This document shows, piece by piece, positions 24,431 through 37,900 of a DNA stretch of 64,000 nt (its first letter is position 1; each line of letters begins with the position of its first letter). Source of the DNA: Marthasterias glacialis (taxonomy: Eukaryota; Echinodermata; Asteroidea; Forcipulatida; Asteriidae). The notes under the pieces were generated by a model. The model did not search any database, had not been told where the DNA came from, and worked only from the letters and a program-made list of their open reading frames with translations. The stretch is taken from positions 10,252,174 through 10,316,173 of the forward strand of contig OU452223.1 of the NCBI GenBank assembly GCA_911728455.2, written 5' to 3'. A program made the translations under genes and the position numbers.

Positions 24431-27400
24431 TTTGGCATTAAAATGTGTTCCGTACATGGTTTCAGAGAGTCAGCCCTGATAGGCATTCAGCCAGCCAGCC
24501 ATGCCTTAACAAAGTGCTGACAGCAATTTGCAAATTTAATTGATGAAAAAGTTTTGTAGATGTGTCAGTCGATGTGTTCTCCTTTTATACACGTATGGCT
24601 TGCCTTTTGAATCTACAATTTTCAATTTCCTATTCAGTATTGATAATGTACAGGTATGTATGCATGTACAGCTTAATTGATTGTTCCAAGATATTTTTCA
24701 TACATTTTGTAGATTGTGCTGAATTTTATCATTATTTTTATTAATGGATCACTAGATCATGTAGATTATGTTTTTCCTTCCGGCCTCTGTTGGGTACACT
24801 GATTTCCATGGTGGAAAAATTGCTACTTTGACTGCTGCACCATGAAAAAAAGGCAGTCATGTGTTTCACTGTGTAATCACAAATGTAAAACATGTAAGTT
24901 TTGGTAAATTTGAAACTCATACATTATGATGAGTGCAGGTTGTTTCTTTCACATGGCAACTTGCGCCCAACACAGACAATATTTATTTGACGTTCTTCTT
25001 TTTTTTTGGGGGGGGGGGAGAGGGTGACAATTTTGAACCCGGTGTGCTATATAAGAAAAACAGTGCTCTTGACTCATAGGAGCAGATGTTGACTCGCGAC
25101 TCACTGTAGTGTGTGTTTTTCTGCATCTTAACCCCAGCATCCTTCTTGTGTTTTGTTCCCTGGGGCTGTGTAATCTCTCCCAATCTAATCCCAGACCCTT
25201 ACCTCTCTAATCAATACTATACCTTGCCTTACCCCCATTGATTAAATGGTTTGGTTGAACTAGATTTGTGCTAGTCTTTCAATGTGAGATCCAACCACTG
25301 TTCTTTATTGCACTTGTCCTTTGTTTGAAAGAATGTGGACGTTTCAGTACTCTTTATCTGAGGATGGAATGATGTTGACTATACATGTTTTTATGTAAAT
25401 ATACAATGTAAGCATCTCTTCAAATTTTGTTTTTACAAAAAAAAATCTGGGGTATACAGCATTTTCTTGAAATAACAACGCTTGAATGAGGGATCTTGTT
25501 CCAAGTCTATGTAGAATTTGGGATCTTGAGCCATTGACCTGAGTGAAAGTTGAGATGATTGTCCCGAAAAACAAGGCTGCCAACCTGTCATCATGCTGCA
25601 GTATTATTTACATTGCAAAACAGTAGAACAACCTACAACTTACTTATGGATGAATCCTAAACATACAGTTAACGGTCATCATGTAGGAGGCCACAGTGGC
25701 TCAAGAACAATTTACCCAGGGAATTTTCAAACTACAATTTCATTTACAAAATGTATCTCCAATTCATCTTCGGATGTTAATTTCCTACATGCATGCTGAC
25801 ATATTCACCAAAAAAATTTTGATTTTTTATAATGATATCTTTCGAATTGTAATGAAATTGTAATGATTCCTGCAAAGTTCCGAAGAGTTTCAGGACAGTA
25901 TTTTAATAATGTTGTCTGAGCTTGAAAATTGGGTTTGACTTTGTTGGGAAATCCCCAAAATCTCAAAGTTTTAAAGAAAATATGATAATCATTGGTAAAG
26001 TATGTTTTTGATACAAGAGCAGGTGCTTATAGTGTTTTTTTTTTTTTGGACAACAGCCCTCACATATCTAAGGGTGTGCAAAAGTTGTCATTAAAACTAA
26101 ATGAAGTATTTATAGATGGAATGAAATTCCTGACATTGCTGCGTTGGGCAAACACAAATTTGATTCCAGAAATATCACAGTCACAGACAAGCTCAGTTTT
26201 GTCTTGGAGCCCGAAATTGGGCTGTCTGCTTTCAGTGTCAGCTGGAGAAATTATAATGTAGTAGCAGATGGAGTGGAAGTTCAACATGCTGCACACATGT
26301 GCTGGTAACTGGCAAACTGTGGCATGTTAGCTGTTACCCACTGTGTTGGAAATGTTGACTCTCTGGAAGTCAGGCAGAACTAATGGAGTGCACTTTCATG
26401 TTGTGTGTACGTGTTGGTATTATGAATTCCTGGACTTTTAGGCAGGGTCGACGAATTTGTCATTTTTTGGAACGTTTAAGCTGATGATTTATGATATGTG
26501 TTGTATTTGTGGTGTTGGTAATAAAACATGTGGTTGATCATACTCTATACCCGTGGTCGGTTAGAGAGGCTGTTAATAAACTTACATTATTTCATATTTA
26601 TTATTAATATCATAAATTTCAGATTTTGTGAAGTAGAGAAAAGGATCACACTTGAACAAGAAGATGTGACTGGGAATGCATCCACAAATGGCACATACAT
26701 GTACACACAAGTACGGAGGGGGAAAAATGTTCTAGTTAAAAACTAAACTTCCTTCAAAGTTATTTCTTGAGCAATGTTATTATAAGTAACGTGGGTAACA
26801 TTGAAACATAAAGAATCCTCACAGTTTACCAGGCTTGTTACTTCGTTCTTGTGAGGGTAAGGCATTTTTTCCCCTTAAAGAACACCTCAATGAGGGAAAG
26901 TAAATTTCTACTGGAGCATGTCAAAGGGCACCTAGGCAATGACCAAGGGGCATGGAGGCTATTGCCACCATTGCCTCTACGAAGTATCACTCTGCCTGCT
27001 GTACACTCATAGTACTTCATTACAACTTTGTTTCAGGTACTTAATAACTTCAGAAAGTTGAATTTGATTTTGATAAGAACTTAATGAAAATTTGTAAGTT
27101 TCCAAACACGGCCAATTGAAATTGATACTGATTTTTAAATGCCTCTATTAAACTTTAAACATCTTGTGACAACTAGAGTGTACTTTACTGTTTACATTGT
27201 AATAGATGTTTTAGATTGGCATCTTTGTCAAACAGACTGACTCAATATTTACCATATCAACAAAATCATTTATAAAAAGCTTTGTCACAAAGAAAAGGAT
27301 GCCTGTGCCTGTCCCCCTTTTCCAGTGGAGCATAGTGCATTGACTTTCAGAAAAGATGCAGAAGTAGGACACTGTGGTTACGGTAGTCGGTAGCGTGAAG

Positions 27401-28740
27401 TGCGGTGCGTTTATCTAGAGGATATTGGAGTACCTGTGTGCATTGTGCATGACTCACTTTACGCTACCTGCCATTCGGGGTGTAACCTCGCTGCAGCGAA
27501 ACAGATGCCCAGCAAAAAGAGCTGACAGGGTTTTGGGGATTATCTTTAGGGATTGATCTGTATCAGCTAATCAATAGGTCATTAAAACCTAAACTGTCAT
27601 TGTCAGATGCTACTGTACCTTACCCATGAAGGGGTTTGGGCAGCTTGTGTCACAGGTCGGTGGCCCCGGTGTGCATAATTTAAACCCTTACTTGTCATGA
27701 TGTTTTATTCATAGGGGGAAAACTTTTGTACCTTGAAAATTTGATGATGTTGTTGTCTGTTTCACAAATGTGGCACTTGTAATTCACTTTAGATTGTCCA
27801 GACATTAGGGTTGAATCAATATCCTGGAGGTTTAATACATTGTTAAACGGTTACTTTGCTAGTTGGTAATAGAGGTTTGGTAATAGGCTGCATGTACATA
27901 TTTTTATATTATATTGCAAGCTGCCTGTATGAATGTTGAATGAATGTGAACATTTTTGGATATCACTACCCACAAAAAAAGCTGCTCATTTGATTGATGG
28001 TTTTATGACTCACTGCTAAATGGGTAGTCCGTACAACTTGCAGGCATCTACATGTACCAGCTGATCAGCTGAATTTCTCATTTTAGGTTACTCAGCTGTG
28101 ACATTGAAAATTGAAAAACACAATGCAAAGTATTGCTGTGCCTGGCACTTTGCTCTTCTTCTTTTGACAAACTGCCAGTGCATGCTTGAATTTGAAACAT
28201 TTTTTTGCGACAATAAGATTGATTTATGGGTTCATTTGTGGTTGAGTCTCCCTGGTGACCTTTTAACGGGGAATGGGGTTATGCTATGACCGCTTGACCC
28301 AGCTTTCATTGTCAATGTTTGCTGATAGATACCTTTCAGCGGATAGGTAATTTGGGCTCCAGGGATCTTGGTAATGTGGAACTTGATATTGCATTCTGAA
28401 TACGCTGTACTTCGGTCTGGTTTCAAAACAAGTACAGGAGTAGTTATTGGAATTACAAATTGATTAATTTCAATCTAAAAGGTCAAGGATTATGAGTACC
28501 GATTCTCCATAGAAAAAAAAGCCATCTGAAGAGCCCAAAAATCATCTTATTTTGATTGAGACAATTGAAATTGGCACAAATGACTTGTAGGAACATTGTT
28601 TTCATTGAAACGTGACCACCAGATGTGATGAAAATTTCACAGGTTGGTTGTACATGGTGTGTTTAAAAAATCTAGTTTATTGGAATTAATTTTTATTCTT
28701 GAATTAACCAGTTGGTGCTGGATGACAGTTATCCATGAAA
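24431..28740. other. Intergenic stretch, dispersed repeats only
   Basis: Apart from the repeat at 26850 I see no gene. There is a G-rich tract at 25007-25020 and T/A homopolymers at ~26034-26049. Open frames are short and lack domains. Confidence 0.5.
26850..27015 (+). repeat. GGGCACCAAGGCAATG repeat family, copy A
   Basis: TAAGGCATTTT, then GGAAAGTAAATTTCT, then CAAAGGGCACCTAGGCAATG and ATTGCC...CTACGAAGT. The same order is found at 31865-32015. Confidence 0.7.
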
Positions 28741-28744
28741 ATAG

Positions 28745-29150
28745 TTTTTGAGCCAGCAAACAGGCGGCGTTGAAACACGCCGTTGTGTAAAATCGAAATA
28801 CCGGAACAAAGGTTGCTCGAACATTCCACCGCTGAGTATGCACAGAGCATGCACACGCAGGACACATGGCGCTCAAAATTCTGCCAGTTTTTGGCTATTG
28901 TGTAGGTGTTATTGTGTAATACCAGATTCCAGACCTTTGCCCCTTTGTTCCAAGAAGAGGGTCACAAGACATAGAGAGGCCTCCACCATTGTTCGTTCAT
29001 TGTATTTCGGCTCAATGGAGGTAGGTCAGAGTGAACCGGGGATCTATCCCGCTTCCGGATTTAGAACCAATTGTAGGCCAGGCCACACGGCCGAGGTTTT
29101 GCAATTCACGCTTCATGAAATTGACATTTTCTTGGTGAAGAAAACAAAAA
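28745..29150 (+). repeat. Dispersed element, TTTGTTCCAAGAAG family, copy 1
   Basis: It shares TTGTGTAAT, AGACCTTTG, TTTGTTCCAAGAAG, CCACCATTGTTC, TTCATTGTATTTC, GGTCAGAGTGA, GTTTTGCAATTCACGCT and TTGACATTTTCT with 34270-34530, and a more diverged set with 49640-50060. The 209-codon open frame across it reads through this repeat and is not taken as a gene. Confidence 0.82.
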
Positions 29151-30512
29151 TTATGTATCTCTGTTCTAGCATACTGCGCCCCCCCTCCCTTTCCATTCAA
29201 ACCATTTCAAACCATTTCCTCAAATCCTTGGCTGTATTGGTACTCATCCATGTACCTAGGCAAACACTTGAGCTCAGTCAAAAGCTAGCTAAAAGATGTT
29301 TAAACTGCAGCATCACAAACTCCTCAAAGCCCTCTCTGAAGTCGCTGCATGATAAGGCATCCAGCGCAGCACCCTAAGCTATCAATGTCTTGGCCAAATG
29401 GAAGAACCAACAAGGCATATGTACACACCAACCCATTAGGTTTCAACAACTGTTTGCACAATATGTAGCCAACCACAAACTGATATTATGCACAACAATG
29501 CAAGGCAGTGTAATTGATACAGGTGCGTGCTACAAGTAGATCTGTAATCAGACTTCTTTGGTCTGGATTGAAAATGAGAACTCTTGTGGAAAAGAATAAT
29601 ACCATGTCAACATTGTAACTGTATGCAGGGGGAGATTGTACTGAAGTTGATTGCATTGAGACCATCAAGGGTCTGAATGGCCTATAAGCCAAGGTTCTGA
29701 AGTCTTAATATCCAGTGGAAAATGATTGTTTTCCCCTTTGGAATATCCAGATATCTCTAAACTTTTATTTTAAAGTGAGGGTTCATGTCAAGTGAAGGAG
29801 AGTTGAGAGGGTACATTTGTACATATGTAGACTCGGAGAGACTTTGGTAAAATGATGTAAAACCATCCACCTTTTGCTGTTTTCAGGAGCTTCACAGTGG
29901 GCGTTCTAGGCATGGTCTTTGCTTTCTTGGTATTGTCCTAAATTTTAACCACCCCTTCAGACTGTTCCCATAAACTGCCAGAAATTAAAACTGCCTCACT
30001 CCTGAAAAAAAACCAAATTAAATTCCATGCATAAAGAAGCTAAGAACCTTCTCAAATCTGTTACAATTTTGAAACATTTTGTGAAAAAAAAACAGTCAAT
30101 ACCAAGACCTATGAACCCTGAAGAGTTGATACAGTAGGATGCCTGGCCTATGCCAGTGGCGCCCTGTCAGGATATTGCAGACGAAACCACGGGCCAAATT
30201 GGTAATTATGGTTGGATTGTACATCATGTGCATGTTGGTTATTTAAGGGGAAAAAGTATTTGTATGGCAAAGTTGCAAGAGTGCTTAAATACTCTTTGAA
30301 ATATTTGTTTTGTGCTTTTAATTGCCTGTCTTTTTTCATGCCAGTGATCTTGAGGATCAGCCATATTCATTGTGCAAAGAGCAATAAAGGCACCTGTATC
30401 ATCAATGTCGGAATGGAGGAGGGAGGGGGGTTCTTCAGTTTACCTGCTAATTGATTGGCAAATAGGCAAAGACACCTGTACTCAATGACTTGAACAAGCG
30501 TAGCTAACAAGA

Positions 30513-30713
30513 TTAAGGGCCTTGTCACACAAGGCAGTTCCTTTTTACAAGTGACTTGGAGAGAGGCAACGGGCTGCAGCACTGCATGAACATAAACATA
30601 AATGAACATAAATTGTCAGACTGTGTCAGAGAAAATGAATGATAATTTAAAGGTGAATGTGTTGGAGATTGCCTGAAACTGGTTGCCTGTAACTTGCCTT
30701 GACATGGCCTTAA
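30513..30713. repeat. TTAA-flanked MITE, GGGCCTTGTCACAC family, copy 1
   Basis: 201 bp between TTAA at 30513 and TTAA at 30710. Left end GGGCCTTGTCACACAAGGC, right end (reverse complement) AAGGCCATGTCAAGGCAAGT. The internal block ATTGCCTGAAACTGGTTGCC is shared with 45309-45519. Confidence 0.85.
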
Positions 30714-30889
30714 TATGGCGCATGTGCATTGCAATTGTGTACTGTCCAACAGTGACCATGAAATAATCAGAAAGGGTGCAAGATTCTGTAGAACTTTCCT
30801 TTCTTAGGAAATTGTCTTTTCTAACCATTTTATAGAAACAAAGTTTGATAAACTGAATGGTATCCATAGAAATTATGTTCAAAGGCACT

Positions 30890-31110
30890 GTGACAAATGT
30901 ATATATTATTAGTTATCACACAAGCGCAAGTGGAATATGGAAAAATATAGCGCTTCTGCATCCCATATCAAACGAGGCCGAAGTTTGATCATCACACAAT
31001 CAAACAAAGCTTACAAAGGAAATTCAGCGAACAAGTTATTTACGAACAGTAATTACGCAGCTGTTGTTTATGGCTCTATAAACCAGGGCTGCTGAGCAAT
31101 CTGATTGGAT
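30890..31110 (-). repeat. Dispersed element, TCCAATCAGATTGCTC family, copy 1
   Basis: The reverse complement matches 56948-57440 in order: ATCATCCAATCAGAT, TTTATAGAGCCATAAACA, TTACTGTTCG, AACTTGTTCGCTGAATTTCC, TTTGTAAGCTTTGTTTGAT, CGCTATAT...CCATATTCCAC. Confidence 0.85.
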
Positions 31111-31336
31111 GATCAGCACGTGCTGGAAGATAATATTGGATAGAAAATGCAAATGAGTTTTGAGTCTCTTCCTGAAAACATTCATATTTGGGAAAGTTAT
31201 GATGGCTATAGGGAGATCGTTCCATAACATTGGTGCCGAACTAGAAAATGCACGGCGGCCATATGAGTTAGGTTTCCATTTGGGAACGTGGAAAAGAAGT
31301 TTATTTGAAAACCGTAAGTTGAGAGATAGTTTTTTG
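31036..31336 (-). pseudogene. LINE reverse-transcriptase C-terminal remnant
   Basis: The - strand frame reads RFSNKLLFHVPKWKPNSYGR then RAFSSSAPMLWNDLPIAI and FRKRLKTHLHF. This is the conserved tail following the RT domain of non-LTR elements (typical pattern LL-VP-YG-RAFS-APxLWNxLP-FKxxLKTHLF). Only ~70 codons survive; nothing upstream or an endonuclease is visible. Inactive fossil. Confidence 0.75.
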
Positions 31337-31864
31337 TTGCTTTATTTTATCCAATTCTGGGCAAAAGAGAGCACTTTTGTCTAAAAATAAAACACTTGAA
31401 ACTTTGTCATGCCAATTAAGCTCAGTGAGTGAATCTATTTTTGCTTTTTCTTAGTCTCGAGAAACTTAACTCTTGATTACTGTCATCGTGGGGGACCATC
31501 GTCTGAATATGCAGTCAAAAATGAAGGGCTCCCTTTGGCTTGCAGAATTTTTGTTGAATTTATTTGTGCGACTCGTGTATCTCTTTTGGCTGGCTGGGGA
31601 AATCTAAAACCAGAACACACACACGAACCTTTCTCGTTTATTAAAAGTGCTCTTGACTGTAACTCAAAAGAACATTCCCCTTGAGTGAGATGCTACAGTC
31701 GCTCCGCTTGACCCCAAAAGACAATTTGTAGAAATGATGGACATTCGGTTGATTGCATAGTCTCATGTTTAAATCCCCAAACTGGGGTTTGAAGATAGCT
31801 TGTGCTGATTTTCATATTGTTGGATGATGATGAACAGAGAAATGTACAGGTCTGATTGCTTTGT

Positions 31865-32015
31865 TTTTGAAAGGGCAAGGGCATTTTCTTCTTGATAAAG
31901 GGCAATTCTGTGAGGAAATTGTAAATTTCTATAGGTACCTTTCAAGGGCACCAAGGCAATGACCAGGGGCAACCGAGGCAACTGTCTCTGTTGCCTCCGT
32001 AAAGTGTCAGGCCTG
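31865..32015 (+). repeat. GGGCACCAAGGCAATG repeat family, copy B
   Basis: GGGCAAGGGCATTTTCTT, GAGGAAATTGTAAATTTCT, CAAGGGCACCAAGGCAATGA and GTTGCCTCCGTAAAGT, collinear with copy A at 26850. Confidence 0.75.
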
Positions 32016-32309
32016 AATGTTGAGGATTTTTTTTCACTGTAATAACATCTTTCCTTGAGTTCAAAATTACAAACTGAAAACTTATAATTATATGAACTGT
32101 ATCAACCCACATGGTTCCAGGTTTGTCGGATTTGATTTTTGGAGGTTGTTTTCTATGGCTTTGTACAAAAATGATCGGTTTAGGAAGTTAAAAATTAGTA
32201 TGCCCTAATGACCCATTTTATTAGTTTCCTTTTGGAGGGTGGTGGTGGTGGGGAGGGGGTGAATTAATACATCAGGTCCGATAATAGAGCGCCTCCATGA
32301 GACAAATAT

Positions 32310-32405
32310 AAATTTGTATTTGAACATTTCAAAGGGCACCAAGGCAACGACAACGGGCATTGAGACAATTGCCTCTGTTGCTTACGTGAAGTAGGGCACT
32401 TAATT
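32310..32405 (+). repeat. GGGCACCAAGGCAATG repeat family, copy C
   Basis: TTTCAAAGGGCACCAAGGCA, then ACGGGCATTGAGACAATTGC and CTCTGTTGC. Only the 3' half of the family. Confidence 0.7.
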
Positions 32406-33725
32406 CATCAGCCTTTTGCCCACATTTTTTTTAATGTTTATCTACTTAGACTATGTATGCCGCTAATTGATATTTTGGTACCTCAGAATTATTTTTCGGT
32501 CAGAAAGAATGAGCAAGTACGCCTGTTAAGAGAACTGAGTACATACTAAAGAACTGAACATTGAACTAATAAACGCACAAATTTTTGATCTCAAAAAACT
32601 ACACTCTGGATTGTAATGTACGCATTTAAAAGAGACAATGGCATTATCACTCAAAGTATACCTCCAACAATTCAAGATGAGTGCTCAAAGAGGTCACAGG
32701 TCCCTAACTAGTACAGTAAGTGTGCCTCTTCAGAAAAAAATGCCCCATTTTAAATAAAAAATGTCGTTGGGGGAAGGAGTCTGGTTGGATTCTGCCAATC
32801 ATCTTCTCGGGGCGCTGTTAACTGCCGGGACGCTGCCAGAGTTTGTTTGGACTTTGGATATACAGATACAATACAACATTAAAGAACCGCTTGGCCAAAA
32901 AAACGTCATTCCCATCAATTATTTTGTATTTAATCATCCTCCCTCATCCATACATCACCACTACGGAGTGGAAAAGGTACCGCGTACCTTCGGTTGTTGT
33001 TACTCTCTGGGCAGCGTACTTTGCAGAGGTTGCATAGCAACGTAGTTAAATTTTGATCGGATTATAGTGGATAAGAAGTGAGCTTTATTAAACCGACTGT
33101 TGGGGGCATTGTTCAAGTGAAAGAGAAAGAGGAAAGCAATTGTGAGTAATGAAGTCTGAGGATTGTAGAGATAGGTGGGCCTTTGGCCAAAATGTATTTA
33201 TTGTACACTGTACTTTTGACTGTAAGAAAGGATTGCATACATACATATTTCAGGTTGCTGGACATTACACTCAATCTTTGCACTGACCGGCAAAGAAGAA
33301 AAAAAACAATCGGCAGCAATTGCATTTGTCATCTTGTTAGGTTTTAACGGAATGTCCATGGTGTTCATACAATGCATGATGTATCTGGAAAATATGGTTA
33401 GAAGCCTGAGCACAAGTCATTCTGCTTTTTTTTGTGACAATATGTTCACACTGTACAAGTATTGCTTACAACATCAGTCTAAGGGTAAAACCAAAATATC
33501 ATTTGAGACACAGATGTTGTTGTGTTCAGGCTTCATATTGTAGTGTCCCTGTGGTATTTATGGACAATTTATGGCTAAAGAACTACATTGTATTAGAAAT
33601 TGATAAATGCTTATCGCTCTTAGGCCAAACATTTTGAAAAATTATTTCCAAGCTAAAACAGAGTGTCTATCAGAACCACACCTGTTCATACTGTTTTGTT
33701 TTCTCTCTTTTTTCCTTTTCTGCAG

Positions 33726-33788
33726 GGGAATGAATGGTTTCAGTGAAACGAGTGCGCTTAGAACTTGGCTGTCTGATGACGTCATTGA
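33726..33788 (+). CDS. INSC: INSC exon 1 (first recognised coding exon)
   Basis: A pyrimidine-rich tract and tgcag precede 33726, and the donor is gtaagt at 33789. The ATG at 33730 gives MNGFSETSALRTWLSDDVI, ending in phase 2 (GA plus the first G of exon 2 gives Glu). Having an acceptor in front means at least one upstream exon exists, 5'UTR or coding. LRTWL resembles the WLRWLQ region just before the human LGN-binding helix. Confidence 0.75.
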
Positions 33789-34895
33789 GTAAGTGTATAT
33801 CAGTGATTATTCAAACCTACAGGGTTGTCATATTCACCCAGTGTTTCAACAATGAAGCCCCGCCTACCCTAGCAACTGCCTAGCATCAGCACATGGTGTG
33901 ATTTTCTTGCCATGAGCGCAGCGGTGGTTCGGTTGCAGCCACACTAGTGTCGGATACACACACGTACATGGTTTTTGTGAACGGTATGGATTTAGTTTCG
34001 TGGCCTTTTGAGTAGTGCCTTGAGTCCAAAGAACAATGCAGACAAAAACACTGTTAACCAGTTGAAACCAGATGACTTCAATACACGCAAATTTTTCCCC
34101 TGCCTGGAAACGGAGGTCGTTTTGTGACGCCATTTTGTAATTTTGGACCACCGGAGCAAAGGTCACCCGGTCATTCAACTGCGGAGCGTGTGCAGACCTT
34201 GCACAGACCGTGTAACAGTTTGATTCACCCACACAAGGACAAAAAAAGGTTGTGCGTTTACTCATATTTTGTGGCCATTCAGAGGCGATTGTGTAATCCC
34301 AAATTATAGACCTTTGTCCTTTTGTTCCAAGAAGGGGATTACGAGGCATTAAGAGGCTTCCACCATTGTTCATTCATTGTATCTCTGCTGATGGAGGTAA
34401 GTCAGAGTGAGCCAGCAATTGATCCATGGTTCCGTGTTTAGTGCCACTCCTATTCCGCAGGACACGGCTGATGTTTTGCAATTCACGCTGCATGAATTTG
34501 ACATTTTCTCGGTCAGGCAAAAAAATGGACGATCCAACAAAGAGAATCTTTCTTCTCTTGGCATTGTCAAGTCAAGGTTTCTTTGTGCGAGCGGTACCCC
34601 CATAAAAAATATTCAGGCAATTCTGCCAAAAGGCAACTGGTTAAACCACTTTTACACAACTGTACAGGGACTACTGCTGTGGGATTTGCTCCACCAGAAA
34701 TACGACAAAGTTAAAACAAAACAAAAGTTAGTACAGTTCAGTGTGTTGTCTGTCAGAACAATGGCAGCAGTTCTTTTACTTTTTTAATGGGATGTTAGCA
34801 TGTCTGACTTTCAGTAGCGTTGTCAAAGCTATGATTGGTCAATACATTAGCTTCAATGAGTGATGGATTTGAGCACCATGTAAGAAGCCACTATA

Positions 34896-34930
<35 letters not shown>

Positions 34931-37900
34931 TGTTATTATTACCTCATGCTTATCTGTTAAAGGCAAAAGGCATGCATCATGACATGCATCAATAAGCTCC
35001 TTTATGAGCTCATTTTATTTACAGAATGTAGAAATGCCTTTTTAACAGGAAAAGTTGTTGTCCCCCTCATGGCAAAGTTTAGAACCTGCAAAATGTTTTG
35101 GGAGGTCATAGCTCGTTTTGCCATATTGTTTTTTGATCAATTCTTGTTTCACTCTCCCCCCCCCCCCATATTAACCCCTTCTCAATCTTCAGGATGCATC
35201 TGACAGAGGCTGACTCAGTGGAGAGATGGTTGCAGGACTTGAGAATGATGACAGATTGTGAATGCATGTGCATACTGCAAGGCAAACCTATTAGAACGTC
35301 GGCCCATAACATTGCCAAAGTCACCTCCAGTGCAAGAGGTTCGTCCAACTATAATCTTTTAGTTATTTATTTGCTCTTAGGAACATGTTTTCCCAGGTTA
35401 ATATTCTCAATTATTGGATACTCAGATGTCATGGTTCCTTATGGAAATCATCCATTATAGATATAATAAAGCACCTTGTTGGTCAGTGTTTTTACTTTGG
35501 AATTGTCCTTAAATTTGTTCAGATGGAAGAGCTCTTTGCAAAAATTGAAAATGGGTTTAGAGGCCCCTTCAATAATAGTGTTTTATAGATATGGTCATAT
35601 ATGTTTAATGGTCTGAATTGAGTCAAGGTGGCTAAAGGGCAGTCAGAACAGGTAGTTGAGGCTATTGAGTTACTTAAAAGGCTTCACAATATTCAGTCAC
35701 TGTGAAACCTTAATGGAAGAGCTCTTTGCAAAAATTGGAAAACGGTCGGTCTTTCAAACACCTTCCATAAGATTGCTTTATTGATACAGTGGTCATAATG
35801 GTCTGAATTGAGCCAACGTGGGTCAAGGGAGTTCAGGATGGGCAGATAAGGCTTTTCAATAACTTAAAAGGCTACACGATATTCAATGGCTTTGAAATGC
35901 TCCACAAGAAAATTGCCCATAAACCGTTACACCTGATGTACTCTTTTTGTTGAGACCAGACCCGATGTGGGAGAACCCTTTTTATATCAGGTGTAATGAG
36001 TTGATGAATTTTTAGGGATGTGCCATTCTCACACTTCAGGTTAGAATAGACGGCAATTGTTAACGGCATGGTTCAGTGCCGAACAGTTTTTTTATTTAAT
36101 GAAAGCAAAACAGGTATTTATTCAGTATCAATTGATATCTTCCAAATTAAAAATATTTATTGCTGTATTAATCACCCTTATGGCCTTACTGCTTGAGTGT
36201 GTATCACACTGTTACTTAGCAGCTAAACCAGTTGGTTGCGCAAAAAAATGTGTTTACAAAGCTGTCTCTAAATGAGCTTAACACCCCTATCCCTGGCATA
36301 AACACTAAGGTCGGATTTTGTTCTTTTGGAAGAATTTAGGCAGTGCAGAAAGTTATATCGTATGTTCTTTGTTTGTAACACATGCAGAGCCTACTTGTTC
36401 TATATTATTGTCAAATAGTAACACTAAAAATATCTCCTGCTTATCTGTGTGGGACAAAATGTATGCATTATGACATGCATCAATAAAGTGAATACTCCCT
36501 TTACAGTAAACACCTTGACATGCATCCCAGGTTTTAACCCTAGTGTACCAAATCCCCCCCAAATCCTATTCAGCAAGTATTATGGTTGCGGAGTAGTGGT
36601 GACTGTAGGCCCAAATAAGAATTGTGTGTCACTGGGCCAGGCATACCAATCTTATCCAAGTCCAAACATTTTAGTGTTGAGTGACAATAGGGTGGAGGCT
36701 ACTGGAGGATTGAGGTTGCCCAGTTAATAATGATAAACTTGTAGTAACACCATAGTGATAACATTTTGAGTCTTCACTTCTCCAAAGAGATTTTATTGCA
36801 GTGGTATTACCGCAAGTCAGTGCCACAAGTGTAGCTTTAGATTATCTCCATGTATTCCCTCTGTGCATAGCTTCAAGATTTACTTAACAAAAGAGCACTG
36901 AAAGATGAAAAAAAAAAAAAAAGATAACTGATATTTTGCAAGAATATTAGTTTTAATCTGTGAGAACTAATAATTTGTTGAATTTTAGGATGATTAATGT
37001 CTGTGATGATCAAATATTGCGTAGGATAACTTTGAGAGTTGCTGTGGGGCTTGGCTTGTACCACTGTACCATTGCAGACTGTATAAGTGAAAGAGGATTT
37101 ATCATCTCCTGTCTTAAAACTAGTTTTTGATAATGTGCATTAAGTGGTTAATCCTGTGTAAGAACCTAATCTCAATTGTTAGGATTAACAGTACGTGCAT
37201 TGTAATCCTGATGTAATCTTATACTTAACCCAGAGATATGCTGTTTATAACGATAGATTACTGTAAGAAAGTTTTGAAGCAGATTTAGATCAGCCTTTTC
37301 CATCCCTCGGTGAGAGTTTTCTCAATTGTCTTTTTGATGTCCATCTTGAATTGCTTTATGATCCCATCAAGGACACAGTCTTCATTGATCGTGTTGCTGT
37401 CAGATAATAACATTCCCCATATCAAGGACTCGGACAATCTTTCCTCATCACACTCTTGATAATTAAATTGCTTACTGCCTATCATCATTCCAACAGATAA
37501 CATCTACATCCTCAGACAGCGGGCGAGCTCAATATCGGCAGACTTTGCCAAGCTGTACTGGTAAGTTTTTGGGAGGAGATACATGTACAAGTAAACAGTA
37601 GCATTTGTACATAATATGTAGGCCTACATGGTTATTGGCAAAATCTACCTGGTTCTTATAGCTATGTGGAGAGAGGGTATGAAAATATGTAGGAATCACA
37701 ATCTGTTGGGATGACATTTAGAGTTTTCTGAATCTGAATATATGACTGTTGGGACTTAAATAAGAATCTGGTACAAACACTTTCCTGGGCCCAATTTCAT
37801 TAAGCTGTTAATTACAAGTGGGATATGGTGCTTAGCAAATTTGTCTACTAAGCACAGATTAGCAGGGAACCATTCACGAACAATATACATTACATGGTGT

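Noticed and set aside
28748-29377. Longest + strand open frame (209 codons)
   Set aside because: It reads through a dispersed repeat with copies at 34.0 and 49.6 kb in which this frame is not kept. There are no domains or splice structure.
31160-31384. 74-codon + strand frame
   Set aside because: It is the shadow of the LINE reverse-transcriptase remnant on the opposite strand.
33864-34373. 169-codon - strand open frame
   Set aside because: It lies across the same dispersed repeat in INSC intron 1. The frame is not conserved in the other copies.
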